From the NCBI GenBank assembly GCA_032158295.1, contig CM063255.1, positions 1,597,501 through 1,661,500 on the forward strand: a DNA stretch of 64,000 bases, given 5' to 3'. Positions 61,101 through 64,000 of this stretch are shown piece after piece. This DNA comes from Pycnopodia helianthoides. Taxonomy: Eukaryota > Echinodermata > Asteroidea > Forcipulatida > Asteriidae. The notes below the pieces were generated by a model. That model did no database searches. It was not told the DNA's origin and was given only the letters and a program-made list of their open reading frames with translations. A program made the translations under genes and the position numbers. Within the stretch, counting starts at the first letter, position 1, and the number at the start of each line of letters is the position of its first letter.

Positions 61101-64000
61101 TTGCATTGTGTGACCTTTGCCCTTTGACCTTAAGGTTGTACTCATTCCAGCTAGAAATGCACTAGTTACAGCTAGAAATGTGTGATATGAGATCAAGCAA
61201 GTAGATTTGTATTTGTACTAAATCTTTAAGGCTTTGTGTAGAAAACTTGAATTGTAACTTTAAAGGTGTCTTTTGTAAGAATCAGGCAGAAGGTGTGTAG
61301 ATTTTTTTAAAGTGTTAGTCAGGGTCATCTTGAGGTCAAGTAAAGGTCAAGCTCAGCGGGTCAGACTTCATATGGATCTATAGTGGAACTGCTGTCTTCA
61401 CAAACTGGATCTAATGGTGATGGGTCTTTGGTATTTCTTCATCTACAATTTCTCTTCTTTTTTTATCTACATTGCTGTTTGAAACCCTAAGGCCGGAAAT
61501 CCATGTGTCCGTCATGCGTTGTGCGTTGTGCGTAGTGTGCAATGCGTAAAAAGGAAAGTACACGCCAAGCTATGCACATAATTCCATGTATCTGTATTGG
61601 GTATACAAGCACTTTTTGACGTATATTTTCATTTTTAAGGAATGCGCATTACCCATAACCCATTGGGTACTAGGTTATCAGTAAAAATGGTGTGCACTTC
61701 CTGGCGTGCATTTTCATTTTTAAGGAATGCGCATTACCCATAACCCATTGGGTACTAGGTTATCAGTAAAAATGGTGTGCACTTCCTGGCGTGCATTTTC
61801 ATTTTTAAGGAAAGCGCATTACCCATAACCCATTGGGTACTAGGTTATCAGTAAAAATGGTGTGCACTTCCTGGCGTGCATTTTCATTTTTAAGGAAAGC
61901 GCATTACCCATAACCCATTGGGTACTAGGTTATCAGTAAAAATGGTGTGCACTTCCTGGCGTGCATTTTCATTTTTAAGGAATGCGCATTACCCATAACC
62001 CATTGGGTACTAGGTTATCAGTAAAAATGGTGTGCACTTCCTGGCGTGCATTTTCATTTTTAAGGAATGCGCAGTACTCATTACCCATTGGGTTACTACA
62101 CTATCTGTGAAAATGGTGTGCACTGTTTGGTGTGTATTTTCATTTTTAAGGAATGCGCAGTACCCATTACACACAATGCATGACGGACACATTGATTTTA
62201 AGCCTAACTCCATAGGAAATCTCCCATATCCATCAAATACTTAGCTCTGTGGTGACAAGGAACCCAAGTAGTATGTATACTCTGGTTAATATGAAACCAT
62301 GCCTTTATTCACTAAAAGCACAATGAGGTGCTGACAGCTTTGCACTGGGCCCAATTTCATGGAGCTGCTTAAGCACAAAATTTTGCTTAAGCAAAAAAAT
62401 CATTGCTTAGTAAAATCAGACTACCGGCCAAGACTATACACTCAATTGTTATGCTAAGTAAACAACAGCTAAATACCAGTCACAAGCAATGTATAAGGCA
62501 TGAAATTTTGGCCAGTAACATGTGTAAAATAAGCAAGCTATTTTCGTGCTTAAGCAAATTTTTTACTTAAGCAGCTCCATGAAATTGGGCCCTGGTCTTC
62601 ACACACCTACATGTGTCAAGGCCGAACGGTCAAGCGCACTGGACTCAAGCTCTGTTGTTTCCGATCAGCAGAGTAAAGCCCAGCTTATACTTCACTTGCG
62701 AAAAGCAAATGCAAAGTAAATTACGTGACGCAAATAATCTGGTATGCATCCTTGGTTTCATTATAATAATAATAATGATGATTATATCAATAACATGTAA
62801 ATATATGTATACAAACATTGTAATCTATAACTGAATATTATTTAATTTAGTATCGCAAACGTTGGCTTCTTGGTTCAGTTCTTGTTTGCATGAATAACGA
62901 TCTGATTTTAAAGAGTTTGTACACCATTGGGATTGAGGAACAGTATATTCTACTTAGTAAATCTCATATTCAAGCTTACTTGGGCTATTTCAAAACTTGG
63001 GCTTCGGCTTCGACCTGGGCTTTGTCATCAAATTTAGAGCAGTGTACATTTTGTACGGTGCTTCGACATGAAACGGAGGCCAGGGCCAGAGCCTATGTTT
63101 TGAAAAAGCCTAAGTGTGAATTTAAGCATAAGTATTGGATTATCAGAAAGAATAGTTAATGGCAGAGTTTGCAATGTACAACTTACCTTGTATAAAAATT
63201 CTGCAGAATTTGAAGGAATTTATTTCACTCAGAACCAATGCTGTACTATCTCTTTAATATGCTAATTTATTCAAATTTATTCAAACACTCTGGATTTTAT
63301 GGTGATGGTAATGAACGGTTCAGTGTTTTTTCTTCTTCTTTGGTCAATCTATATTTTAAAGGAACATTACAGAATTGGTTTTTGCAAACAAAACAGTTGC
63401 TGGCAGTGTAAACACTTTATGTAATCCACTATATACATAAACTGACAAACCTGTAGAAGTTTGAGATCGATCAGCCATCTGGGTCACGAGAAAATAGTGA
63501 AAAACCGATTACACATTTGCATGAAATCATATAGATTCAAAAAATGAATAAAACGCTCACTGAGCGATAAACTCCAATCGGAATATTAGTTTATTAATTT
63601 CTCATCAAATATGGCATTTCAGACAGAAATATTTCAGGGGATGTTTTCTACTATCATCATCATTAGACTGTGTAAGTTTTATGTAAATTTGTGATCAAAA
63701 AGTATATTTTACAAGTTTTTTTCTTACCAATTCTGTAATGTTCCTTTAAATCAAAGTGCACAATATTTCTTCAAACACAGGTGGTGGTCCAGCTTCAACG
63801 TTTGTGATCAAAACTTATTTGTTATATTTGGCTGGTTCTCTTCCCCCCAAACCACCACCATCCTTACCCCCTCCTCACCACAGATCGGGGCCACCCCCAC
63901 CAGACCAAATAATTCTGACCCCGTTACTCCCCACCCCGGGGATGATCGAAGAGCGACAGATCACCGAGGAGAACGGCGACTTCCAAGGACGAAATCGTTA
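19122..64000 (+). CDS. SLC12A8: SLC12A8 orthologue, whole coding span (11 exons, 3' end beyond window)
   Basis: The spliced coding sequence joins 19122-19331, 45803-45949, 48864-49054, 51408-51639, 53274-53563, 54027-54171, 55349-55478, 56784-57140, 59718-59803, 60193-60368 and 63884 onward. That is about 694 codons; vertebrate SLC12A8 has just over 700. All joins are GT-AG with matching phase once three missing G bases are allowed for. Family landmarks in order are [20 protein letters not shown], the TM1 motif [78 protein letters not shown] and a C-terminal DQIILTP. The family belongs to the cation-chloride cotransporter group in the plasma membrane. Its substrate is debated: polyamine/amino-acid transport and nicotinamide mononucleotide uptake have been proposed, the latter contested. 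The gene exceeds 45 kb because of repeat-filled introns. Confidence 0.9.
19509..19815 (+). repeat. SINE-A, variant with a different body
   Basis: The head GTTGTGGCCGAGCGGTTAAG, B box GGGTTCGATTCCCGG and TTGTGTCCTTGAGCAAGATA are typical. The body (CCTTTGGATGGGACATAAAG and CGTGGAGGAGTAGGGGTTAA) differs from the copies at 9638, 20630 and 43503. It ends in ATAATAATAATAG. Confidence 0.8.
20440..20575 (-). repeat. Fragment of a dispersed GGCACC/GCCTCC repeat
   Basis: GGAAATTTTCTACTGGGACA, TTTCAAAGGGCACCAAGGCA and AGGCAATTGCCTCC recur in altered form near 26990-27140, 36200-36310, 40940-41060 and 55125-55250. It is an old dispersed family without clear ends. Confidence 0.5.
20630..21006 (+). mobile_element. 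SINE-A, full length
   Basis: The head TTCGTGGCCGAGCAGTTTAG, B box GGGTTCGAATCCCG, the GACACTTGTGTCCTTGAGCA segment, the body with CTGTGAGGGCAGAGATGGTT and the tail ATTATTATTATT are all present. Confidence 0.85.
21053..21455 (+). mobile_element. TTAA-1 MITE, copy F
   Basis: Complete, with intact termini and flanking TTAA. It contains a small internal duplication (ACTTTTTGATCACAT followed by ATACTTTTTGAT). Confidence 0.92.
22033..22425 (-). mobile_element. TTAA-1 MITE, copy G
   Basis: A complete reverse-orientation copy. Its right-hand TTAA is also the left-hand TTAA of the TTAA-2 element that follows. Confidence 0.92.
22422..22781 (+). mobile_element. TTAA-2 MITE abutting copy G
   Basis: Starts TTAA + AGGCCCTGTACACTATTGGT and has the usual interior with a GCGCGCGATAATAAACTCG segment. 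The right end stops at ACCAATCCTGTA without the final CCTTTAA. Confidence 0.85.
23530..23845 (+). repeat. CAGGGTTCTGCCCAG MITE, right end lost
   Basis: Nearly 300 bases match the copy at 58349-58662, for example TCTTTAGTGGTGGAAAAATG and GGCTTCGGATACCATTTTT. The other copy ends in the inverse of its start; here the right terminus is replaced. Confidence 0.8.
24356..24617 (+). repeat. TTTAGCGTCC-ended MITE, copy 1
   Basis: Begins AGTTTAGCGTCCTACTTTTT and ends GGGGACGCTAAACATGTTTT, giving inverted ends. Related copies are at 35811-36077 and 38325-38981. Confidence 0.75.
24640..25045 (-). repeat. SINE-A, diverged
   Basis: Minus orientation: CGTGGCCGAGCGATCTC head, B box GGGTTCGAATCTCGGTC, GTCCTTGAGCAAGGCAC and an (ATT)n-type tail at 24640-24650. 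The body has diverged from the other copies. Confidence 0.75.
25930..26012. repeat. 15-bp minisatellite, about 4 copies
   Basis: The unit CGTGACCAGACTGAC repeats at about 25960-26012 with slight variation. Translated on the minus strand it gives a spurious His/Gly/Gln/Ser repeat. Confidence 0.8.
27165..27500 (-). repeat. tRNA-derived SINE, family D, copy 1
   Basis: In minus orientation a tRNA-like unit (GGTGGTCAGTTTGTAAGACA and GTGGGTTCGAGTCCCACCC) is followed by AATATGCCTGGTGATTTTTT and a body ending near TAAAGCACTGTATATACTCA. Relatives are at 40045-40450 and 60446-60755. Confidence 0.7.
27738..27830 (+). repeat. SINE-B fragment, tRNA-like unit
   Basis: GGCTAGATAGCTCAATTGGT is joined to GAGGTCGCGGGTTCAATCC, with part of the anticodon arm missing. 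Confidence 0.65.
28095..28200 (+). repeat. SINE-B tRNA-like unit
   Basis: GGCTAGATAGCTCAATTGGT, GAGTGCTGGCATATTAATCC and GGTTCAAATCCTGCTCTTTG are followed by GTTCAACCCCAAATTAC. The anticodon loop and the absence of a matched acceptor stem argue against a functional tRNA. Confidence 0.72.
28562..28582 (+). repeat. Poly(A) tract
   Basis: An uninterrupted run of about 20 A residues in AT-rich DNA; it could be a retroposon tail, but the adjoining sequence is not recognised. Confidence 0.6.
28670..29052 (-). mobile_element. TTAA-1 MITE, copy H
   Basis: A complete reverse-orientation copy. Its left flank (AGTAGAAGCGGGAACACTGG) is the same as at copy E. Its right TTAA abuts a SINE-B. Confidence 0.92.
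29053..29375 (-). mobile_element. SINE-B, near full length
   Basis: Read on the minus strand: CAACCCCAAATTATTTAAAA, then CCCAGTCAGTTTCCCTTGTG, TTCCCAGGTTGTATCGTAAA, TGGCTACACGGCAGTACAGG and GACTGGCACCCCG, then the tRNA-like unit (TAGATAGCTCAGTTGGTAGA and GGTTCAAATCC). The tRNA-like unit lies at the downstream end rather than at the start. Confidence 0.78.
29380..29740. repeat. Duplicate of a GCCC-rich dispersed repeat
   Basis: AGTTTTAGTAGCCCAGATTT, AGTAGCACACAGGGCAAGTT and CTAGCCCATAGCATTTTTT resemble the stretch at 17900-18010. Boundaries are unclear. Confidence 0.45.
29740..29850 (-). repeat. SINE-B tRNA-like unit
   Basis: GACTAGAGCGGGATTTGAAC on the plus strand is the inverse of the B-box region. 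The A-box region (AGCTATCTAGCCCTATG) follows with a small local duplication. Confidence 0.68.
30690..31215 (+). repeat. C-rich CCCTGC-type tandem array
   Basis: A strand-asymmetric pyrimidine block made of CCCTGC and CCTTCC motifs, with larger repeats of roughly 170-190 bp (each with CTCCTACATCCTGCTTCCCC and CTCTGCCCCATCCCTACC). The open frames it produces are Pro/Leu or Gly/Ala repeats and should not be taken as genes. Confidence 0.85.
31670..31965 (-). mobile_element. SINE-B, near full length
   Basis: It has the same modules as 29053-29375 in minus orientation. The tRNA-like unit is shortened (ACCAACTGAGCTATCTATCC on the plus strand). It ends at CACTGGCTGGGTAAATT, next to the second C-rich array. 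Confidence 0.75.
31960..32240 (+). repeat. Second C-rich array between two SINE-B segments
   Basis: CCCAGCCAGTGTTCCTTGTG at about 31960 leads into CCCTGCCCCACCTTCCCC repeats (31995-32175). The array is followed by TTTACCCAGCCAGTGTTTCT at about 32204. The C-rich block therefore sits inside a duplicated SINE-B segment. Confidence 0.7.
32610..33205 (+). repeat. G-rich array, two large units
   Basis: GTAGTTGAATTGGATTGGTA at 32610 and GTAGTTGAATTGGAGTGGTA at 33001 start two related units of about 200 and 390 bp. Both carry many GGGG, GGGAGG and GTGGG runs. The plus strand is almost free of C. The open frames in both directions are compositional. Confidence 0.82.
33541..33990 (+). repeat. 20-bp minisatellite, about 22 units
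   Basis: The unit GGACACCC(A/T)GTTTTAAATTT repeats without length change. Almost the only variation is A or T at one position. A single-unit relative of the same locus lies at 43430-43900. Confidence 0.95.
34850..35445 (+). repeat. 118-bp tandem array, about 5 units
   Basis: Each unit carries CCCTGGTTCGAATCCCACCT, GGATTGGGTTTTCAGTCCCT, ACCTGATTGTGTGG and a TTGGGGTTTCTTTTCCC block. The first is a B-box-like sequence, so the unit may derive from a tRNA-related SINE. The long open frames here are products of the periodicity. Confidence 0.9.
35811..36077 (+). mobile_element. TTTAGCGTCC-ended MITE, copy 2
   Basis: Starts ATGTTTAGCGTCCCCGCCCG and ends AGGCAGGACGCTAAACAT. It holds the intact site TTTAGACTTAAGTCTGTGAG, which serves as the empty site for the insertion at 38467. 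Confidence 0.82.
36436..37019. mobile_element. Foldback element with arms of about 200 bp
   Basis: CCACAGCAATGCGCCATATT at the left is the inverse of the right end AATACGGCGCATTGCTGTGG. Further in, GAGGGCGCTCTCAAAAA, GGGGGTATAACTTA, AAGTGACAGAACGCC and TTCTAGAATCTAAGG are mirrored. The centre of about 190 bp is unpaired. Confidence 0.88.
37853..37998 (+). repeat. HP hairpin repeat, copy f, partial
   Basis: CCAGCCAAACTACCATGTTT, CAACTGGTATCCTG and AAGCTCCATGAAATG match the HP interior and right end. The left end is missing. Confidence 0.65.
38325..38981 (+). repeat. TTTAGCGTCC-ended MITE, copy 3, interrupted
   Basis: The left end ATGTTTAGCGTCCTCTCCCG and right end AAGGCAGGACGCTAAACAT surround a TTAA-1 insertion at 38467-38856. 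Confidence 0.82.
38467..38856 (-). mobile_element. TTAA-1 MITE, copy I, nested
   Basis: A complete reverse-orientation copy. The host MITE reads ACTTAAGT without insertion at 35932-35937, so TTAA was duplicated here. Confidence 0.93.
39030..39503. mobile_element. MITE with AAAGG-CC-TTTCACAC ends
   Basis: AAAGGTCCTTTCACAC at 39031 is the inverse of GTGAAAGGGCCTTT at 39490-39503. The interior contains GGTCCTTGGTTATT twice. No coding capacity. Confidence 0.65.
40045..40450 (+). repeat. SINE-D, with an inverted partial copy
   Basis: The tRNA-like unit (GGTAAGACATCTCTGCAGAA and GTGGGTTCGAACCCACCTGA) is followed by CATGCCTGTGGATTTTTT and the family body. An earlier copy of the body (40060-40200) precedes it. 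Confidence 0.7.
41079..41466. repeat. HP hairpin repeats, copies g and h
   Basis: Two complete copies stand side by side: 41079-41269 and 41275-41466. Each has CCAATTTCATA and TATGAAATTGG-type ends. Copy h is the AAACAGGTTACC variant also seen at 8547. Confidence 0.78.
43430..43900 (+). repeat. Relative of the 20-bp array locus, split by SINE-A
   Basis: GCCAGAGGGGTGCC, TTTTGGACACCCTGTTTTAT and CTGTCATAATTTACATGTAC, then after the SINE GTGAACAATTTGGACACCCA, match the flanks of the array at 33530-34050 in order. Only one or two units of the 20-bp repeat are present here. Confidence 0.8.
43503..43856 (+). mobile_element. SINE-A, full length
   Basis: Starts GTGTCGTGGCCGAGCGGATA and runs through B box GGGTTCGAATCCCGGTC, TGTGTCCCTGAGCAAGACAC and CTGTGAGGGCAGAGATGGTT to an ATTATTATTATTG tail. 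It is one of the best-preserved copies. Confidence 0.88.
44001..44225 (-). repeat. LINE 3' end fragment
   Basis: On the minus strand the encoded peptide contains [20 protein letters not shown], a sequence typical of the C-terminal end of non-LTR reverse transcriptases. After the stop follow a short 3' UTR and a TTATTATTATT tail. The rest of the element is missing (5' truncation). Confidence 0.7.
44276..44654 (+). mobile_element. TTAA-3 MITE with unusual left edge
   Basis: The interior matches the 15057 copy. The left end lacks the terminal 20 bp. GCCTTTAAACTGGGCAA occurs at both edges (about 44272 and 44647). Confidence 0.8.
45330..45480 (+). repeat. Repeat shared with 25260-25410
   Basis: ACCGCTATTTTGTGGAACC and CACATAAATATTCTTTGAAA resemble the 25260-25410 stretch with CCGCCATTTTGTGGAACCC. 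It looks like a decayed pair of MITE copies with an ATTTTGTGGAAC element. Confidence 0.45.
45803..45949 (+). CDS. SLC12A8: SLC12A8 coding exon 2 (residues 71-119)
   Basis: The acceptor ATTTCCAG precedes GGG TCG. Exactly 49 codons follow to the donor GTGAGT at 45950 (phase 0 both sides). It encodes the hallmark [19 protein letters not shown], then [20 protein letters not shown], that is, the pre-membrane segment and TM1. In cation-chloride cotransporters the unwound centre of TM1 helps form the substrate site. Confidence 0.95.
45955..46150 (+). repeat. Second LINE 3' tail
   Basis: The segment encodes [15 protein letters not shown], like the last residues of non-LTR reverse transcriptases. It continues with CAGCGCATAGGGACCTCACG, GTGATGCGCTATATAAGAAT and (ATT)n. 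It begins within a few bases of the exon 2 donor. Confidence 0.6.
46602..46800 (+). repeat. HP hairpin repeat, copy i, intact
   Basis: GGGCCCAATTTCATAGAGCT at the left pairs with AGCTCTATGAAATTGGGCCC at the right, and all interior motifs are present. It is a good reference copy for the family. Confidence 0.88.
47340..47455. repeat. Short foldback with 40-bp arms
   Basis: TTAGTGGTTTAAACCCG and AAGGCCTGGTTCTT pair with AAGAACCAGGCCT and CGGGTTTAAACCACTAG around a 35-base loop. Confidence 0.8.
48090..48642 (+). repeat. HP hairpin repeat, copy j, interrupted by TTAA-2
   Basis: The left end GGGCCCAATTTCATAGAGCT and right end AGCTCTATGAAATTGGGCCC surround TTAA-2 at 48111-48471, inserted at the same TTAA as in copy a at 4266. 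Confidence 0.9.
48111..48471 (+). mobile_element. TTAA-2 MITE nested in HP copy j
   Basis: It has complete termini. GAGCTGC + TTAA + element + TTAA + GCACAGAAGG leaves the uninterrupted family sequence once a single TTAA is removed. Confidence 0.92.
48864..49054 (+). CDS. SLC12A8: SLC12A8 coding exon 3 (residues 120-183), one base missing
   Basis: The acceptor TTTTTTTTGCCACAG leads to [16 protein letters not shown]2, then [20 protein letters not shown]. The frame breaks at the G run 49031-49033. With one more G the codons read [11 protein letters not shown], the expected family sequence, up to the donor GGTCAG/GTATGT at 49055, and the phase then matches the next exon. As printed, the exon has 191 bases instead of 192. 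Confidence 0.9.
49262..49636 (+). repeat. SINE-A, diverged copy in intron 4
   Basis: The head GTGTCGTGGCCGAGCAATAA and B-box region GGTTCGAGTCCGGTC are clear. The body resembles the variant at 19509 rather than the main type. Confidence 0.7.
50155..50345 (+). repeat. TTAA-3 MITE fragment
   Basis: GTGCTTTCAGATGCCTGA, TTAGTGAGAAATCACCTCTT and CACAATGTGTTATACTATCA follow the TTAA-3 order; both termini are missing. Confidence 0.6.
50683..50978 (+). mobile_element. ATAGACC-ended MITE
   Basis: Begins ATAGACCTTTCTATTGCAAC and ends CAATAGTAGAAAGGTCTAT, so it has inverted ends. It matches 59008-59615 outside the insertion present there. Confidence 0.82.
51050..51350 (+). repeat. Two direct copies of a CAGTGCCGG/TCGGCGGC repeat
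   Basis: CTTACAGTGCC, GAGTAGTAGAACAAAAGGGT, ACGTCGGCGGCCTGTGGATG and GGACGTTTCAGAACGTCG occur twice in tandem (about 51040-51185 and 51190-51345). This resembles a shortened minisatellite or dimeric repeat, just before the exon 4 acceptor at 51407. Confidence 0.65.
51408..51639 (+). CDS. SLC12A8: SLC12A8 coding exon 4 (residues 184-261)
   Basis: The acceptor TTTTTTCCTGACAG precedes ACA GTG GCA. The exon encodes [20 protein letters not shown], a membrane-proximal motif conserved in the family, then WAVRGVGIS and the next membrane helix with [17 protein letters not shown]. It ends [11 protein letters not shown] with codon phase 1 at the donor GTGAGA (51640). Confidence 0.94.
51800..52925 (+). 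repeat. 103-bp minisatellite, about 11 units, in intron 5
   Basis: Units begin GATTGGTTTGCCTGGCCTCA at 51838, 51941, 52044, 52147 (C variant), 52250, 52353, 52456, 52540, 52643, 52747 and 52850. The spacing is 103 bases except for one shortened (84) and one with an extra base (104). Confidence 0.95.
52955..53220 (+). repeat. Repeat with short stem-loops (GTTCT..AGAAC)
   Basis: CAGTTCTTTTCAGAACTG and AAGTTCTCTTAAGAAC each fold, and GTAGTAG..TAAxAAGCAxGACA occurs twice. It looks like a decayed repeat of unknown class. Confidence 0.45.
53274..53563 (+). CDS. SLC12A8: SLC12A8 coding exon 5 (residues 261-357)
   Basis: The acceptor TCATGATCCACAG starts in phase 1. It encodes an extracellular loop with possible N-glycosylation site NNT, then [20 protein letters not shown], the strongest cation-chloride-cotransporter signature, then [16 protein letters not shown], two membrane stretches and a loop ending DYMIAER. 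The donor GTGGGT at 53564 is weaker than the others. Confidence 0.96.
54027..54171 (+). CDS. SLC12A8: SLC12A8 coding exon 6 (residues 358-406), two bases missing
   Basis: The acceptor TACTTTCCTGACAG opens [10 protein letters not shown]. Two G runs (54056-54057 and 54089-54092) are each one base short. With them restored the exon reads [19 protein letters not shown] then [20 protein letters not shown], 49 codons as in the vertebrate protein, with phase 0 on both sides. As printed no long frame crosses it. The donor is GGG/GTGATG at 54172. Confidence 0.9.
54195..54475 (+). repeat. 45-bp minisatellite, about 6 units, in intron 7
   Basis: AGGTGACTTTAGTCAACTGC recurs at 54256, 54301, 54346, 54391 and 54436 with a diverged first unit at about 54208. 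It begins within 40 bases of the exon 6 donor. Confidence 0.92.
54494..55014 (+). repeat. 120-bp tandem repeat, about 4.3 units
   Basis: GGTTAATTGGCAACATTTTA, CTCAAGTGAGCTGA, CTCATGCTTGAGTGATCAAA and GGTCACCAGCGATTGTTTA repeat with period 119-120. It follows the 45-bp array almost directly. Confidence 0.92.
55120..55250 (-). repeat. Fragment of a dispersed GAGGCCATGGCCTC repeat
   Basis: GGCCTTGAATTACACTGAGG, AGAGGCCATGGCCTCTGTTG and GGAAGTGCCCTTTGCAAAAT match 36180-36320 in reverse. Confidence 0.55.
55349..55478 (+). CDS. SLC12A8: SLC12A8 coding exon 7 (residues 407-450)
   Basis: The acceptor ATTTTTGTTTGCAG precedes AAAGGACCG. It encodes [20 protein letters not shown], a short cytosolic loop and the next membrane helix, then a conserved short loop and PFLVTYAG. 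The donor is CAG/GTTAGT at 55479, phase 1. Confidence 0.94.
55755..55955. repeat. Foldback with repeated TTGCGC motifs
   Basis: GGATTTGCACAGCAAATTAG near 55760 and CAGATTGCGCAAATCC near 55930 are inverse, with several internal GCGCAAxCT / AGTTTGCGCTC pairs. It is probably an old MITE in intron 8. Confidence 0.55.
56095..56262 (-). repeat. tRNA-derived SINE, family C, copy 2
   Basis: Reverse-orientation match to 13-190: head GCCTCATAGCTCAGTTGGTA, B box GGGTTCAAATCCCAATGAGG and body CATATTTGGTTATTTCACTT are all kept. Confidence 0.8.
56385..56755 (+). mobile_element. SINE-B, full unit with flanking direct repeats
   Basis: TTTGTTCAACCCCAAGTTAT, then the body with CCCAGGTTGTATCGTAAACT and GGCTACACGGCAGTTACAGG, then the tRNA-like unit (TAGATAGCTCAGTTGGTAGA, GCGCCGGTATGTTAATCCGG, GTTCATATCCC), then again TTTGTTCAAGTTATTAAAA and the start of the body. 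It lies directly before the exon 8 acceptor. Confidence 0.82.
56784..57140 (+). CDS. SLC12A8: SLC12A8 coding exon 8 (residues 450-569), charged loop
   Basis: The acceptor TAACTTCCTGTAG opens with GA completing Gly. It encodes [16 protein letters not shown], the end of a membrane helix, then a Lys/Asp/Glu/Gly-rich cytosolic loop of about 105 residues with KKKEK and [17 protein letters not shown]. This corresponds to the long variable loop before the last two membrane helices of SLC12A8. The donor is AACAGG/GTGAGT at 57141. The frame stays open past the donor to a stop ending at 57223, so intron retention would give a truncated C-terminus. Confidence 0.93.
57232..57768. mobile_element. MITE with AATAAGCCATTTGC ends
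   Basis: The outer arms AATAAGCCATTTGC and GCAAATGGCTTATT are inverse. GATTTGAATAAC pairs with the inverse stretch near 57733, AATTCCTCTGACTATAGAGA with TCTCTATAGTCTGAGGAATT, and GATATGGGGTAGAGGGT with ACCCTCTGCCCCATATC. It has long C runs in the centre and starts 11 bases after the retained-intron stop. Confidence 0.82.
57871..58257 (+). mobile_element. TTAA-1 MITE, copy J
   Basis: Complete, with flanking TTAA and intact ends. It has a short internal deletion (ACTTGTACTTTTTGATC). Confidence 0.92.
58349..58662 (+). mobile_element. CAGGGTTCTGCCCAG MITE, intact
   Basis: Starts GCAGGGTTCTGCCCAGGATT and ends CACTGGGCAGAACCCTGC. The interior matches 23530-23845. Confidence 0.85.
59008..59615 (-). 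mobile_element. ATAGACC-ended MITE with a nested insertion
   Basis: The outer ends are ATAGACCTTTCCATTG and CAATAGAAAGGTCTAT. The parts outside 59084-59385 match 50683-50978 in reverse orientation. Confidence 0.85.
59084..59385. mobile_element. Nested TTAA-flanked MITE (CACGTTGACTGCCG ends)
   Basis: TTAA + CACGTTGACTGCCG at the left and CGGCAGTCAACGTG + TTAA at the right. The terminal repeats are exact. The interior has CTACGAGTATACTCGTAG, an 18-bp palindrome, repeated in altered form. This fits a piggyBac-like MITE unrelated in sequence to TTAA-1/2/3. Confidence 0.82.
59718..59803 (+). CDS. SLC12A8: SLC12A8 coding exon 9 (residues 569-597)
   Basis: The acceptor TTTTTTTTACTCCATCAG starts with AT, completing an Asp codon with the G from the previous exon. 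It encodes [20 protein letters not shown] then NRWVSFLG, matching the family segment before the penultimate helix (Cys-Asn-x-Trp-Val-Ser-x-Leu-Gly). The donor is GTGAGT at 59804, phase 0. At 86 bases it is the shortest exon. Confidence 0.92.
60193..60368 (+). CDS. SLC12A8: SLC12A8 coding exon 10 (residues 598-656), last helices
   Basis: The acceptor CTTTCCATTCTTTCAG leads to [20 protein letters not shown], then [20 protein letters not shown] and [16 protein letters not shown]. These are the last two membrane helices and the conserved YIGQAxPG motif. The donor is CAG/GTAAGT at 60369, phase 2. Confidence 0.95.
60446..60755 (-). repeat. SINE-D, with inverted second half
   Basis: CACTGATGTGTGTTAAGCAC, ACTCAGTACTTTCCC and CTGGGATTCGAACCTACAAC give the minus-strand tRNA-like unit. 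The body then reappears in plus orientation (GTAGATTTTTTTTCCACAG). Confidence 0.68.
61501..62195 (+). repeat. 85-bp minisatellite (7 units) between inverted ends
   Basis: TTTTTAAGGAATGCGCATTA recurs at a period of 85 from 61637 to 62148. The array is enclosed by CATGTGTCCGTCATGCGTTG at 61502 and its near-inverse CAATGCATGACGGACACAT at 62173, which look like the ends of an older MITE. Confidence 0.92.
62347..62594 (+). repeat. HP hairpin repeat, copy k
   Basis: GGGCCCAATTTCATGGAGCT and AGCTCCATGAAATTGGGCCC bound the copy. The interior is a slightly longer variant with extra GCTTAAG segments. Confidence 0.85.
62612..62690 (+). repeat. SINE-A head fragment
   Basis: GTGTCAAGGCCGAACGGTCA and GCACTGGACTCAAGCTCTG match the family A head; the B box and body are lost. 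Confidence 0.6.
62691..63355. other. Intron 11 interior, nothing recognised
   Basis: AT-rich, with a short ATAATAATAAT run near 62763. An open frame at 62890-63159 has no family resemblance and no matching splice phase. Confidence 0.5.
63356..63749 (-). mobile_element. TTAA-1 MITE, copy K
   Basis: A complete reverse-orientation copy with both TTAA sites, ending about 135 bases before the last exon seen in this window. Confidence 0.93.
63884..64000 (+). CDS. SLC12A8: SLC12A8 coding exon 11 (from residue 657), cut by window end
   Basis: The long pyrimidine-rich acceptor ending CTCCTCACCACAG precedes A TCG GGG, completing Arg (phase 2). It encodes [16 protein letters not shown], then [12 protein letters not shown], which parallels the conserved C-terminal QIILxP and TQEN-type motifs of SLC12A8. 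No stop is reached. By comparison with the family some 15-20 codons should remain. Confidence 0.88.
   Translation, partial: MGATPTRPNNSDPVTPHPGDDRRATDHRGERRLPRTKSL

Noticed and set aside
7830..62690. Many tRNA-like units as true tRNA genes
   Set aside because: Family A-D heads share non-tRNA bodies and tails with other copies and lack proper acceptor stems; only 5251-5322 forms a full cloverleaf.
768..64000. Autonomous transposase or retroviral coding region
   Set aside because: No DDE, integrase or long reverse-transcriptase frame was seen; only short LINE 3' ends are present.
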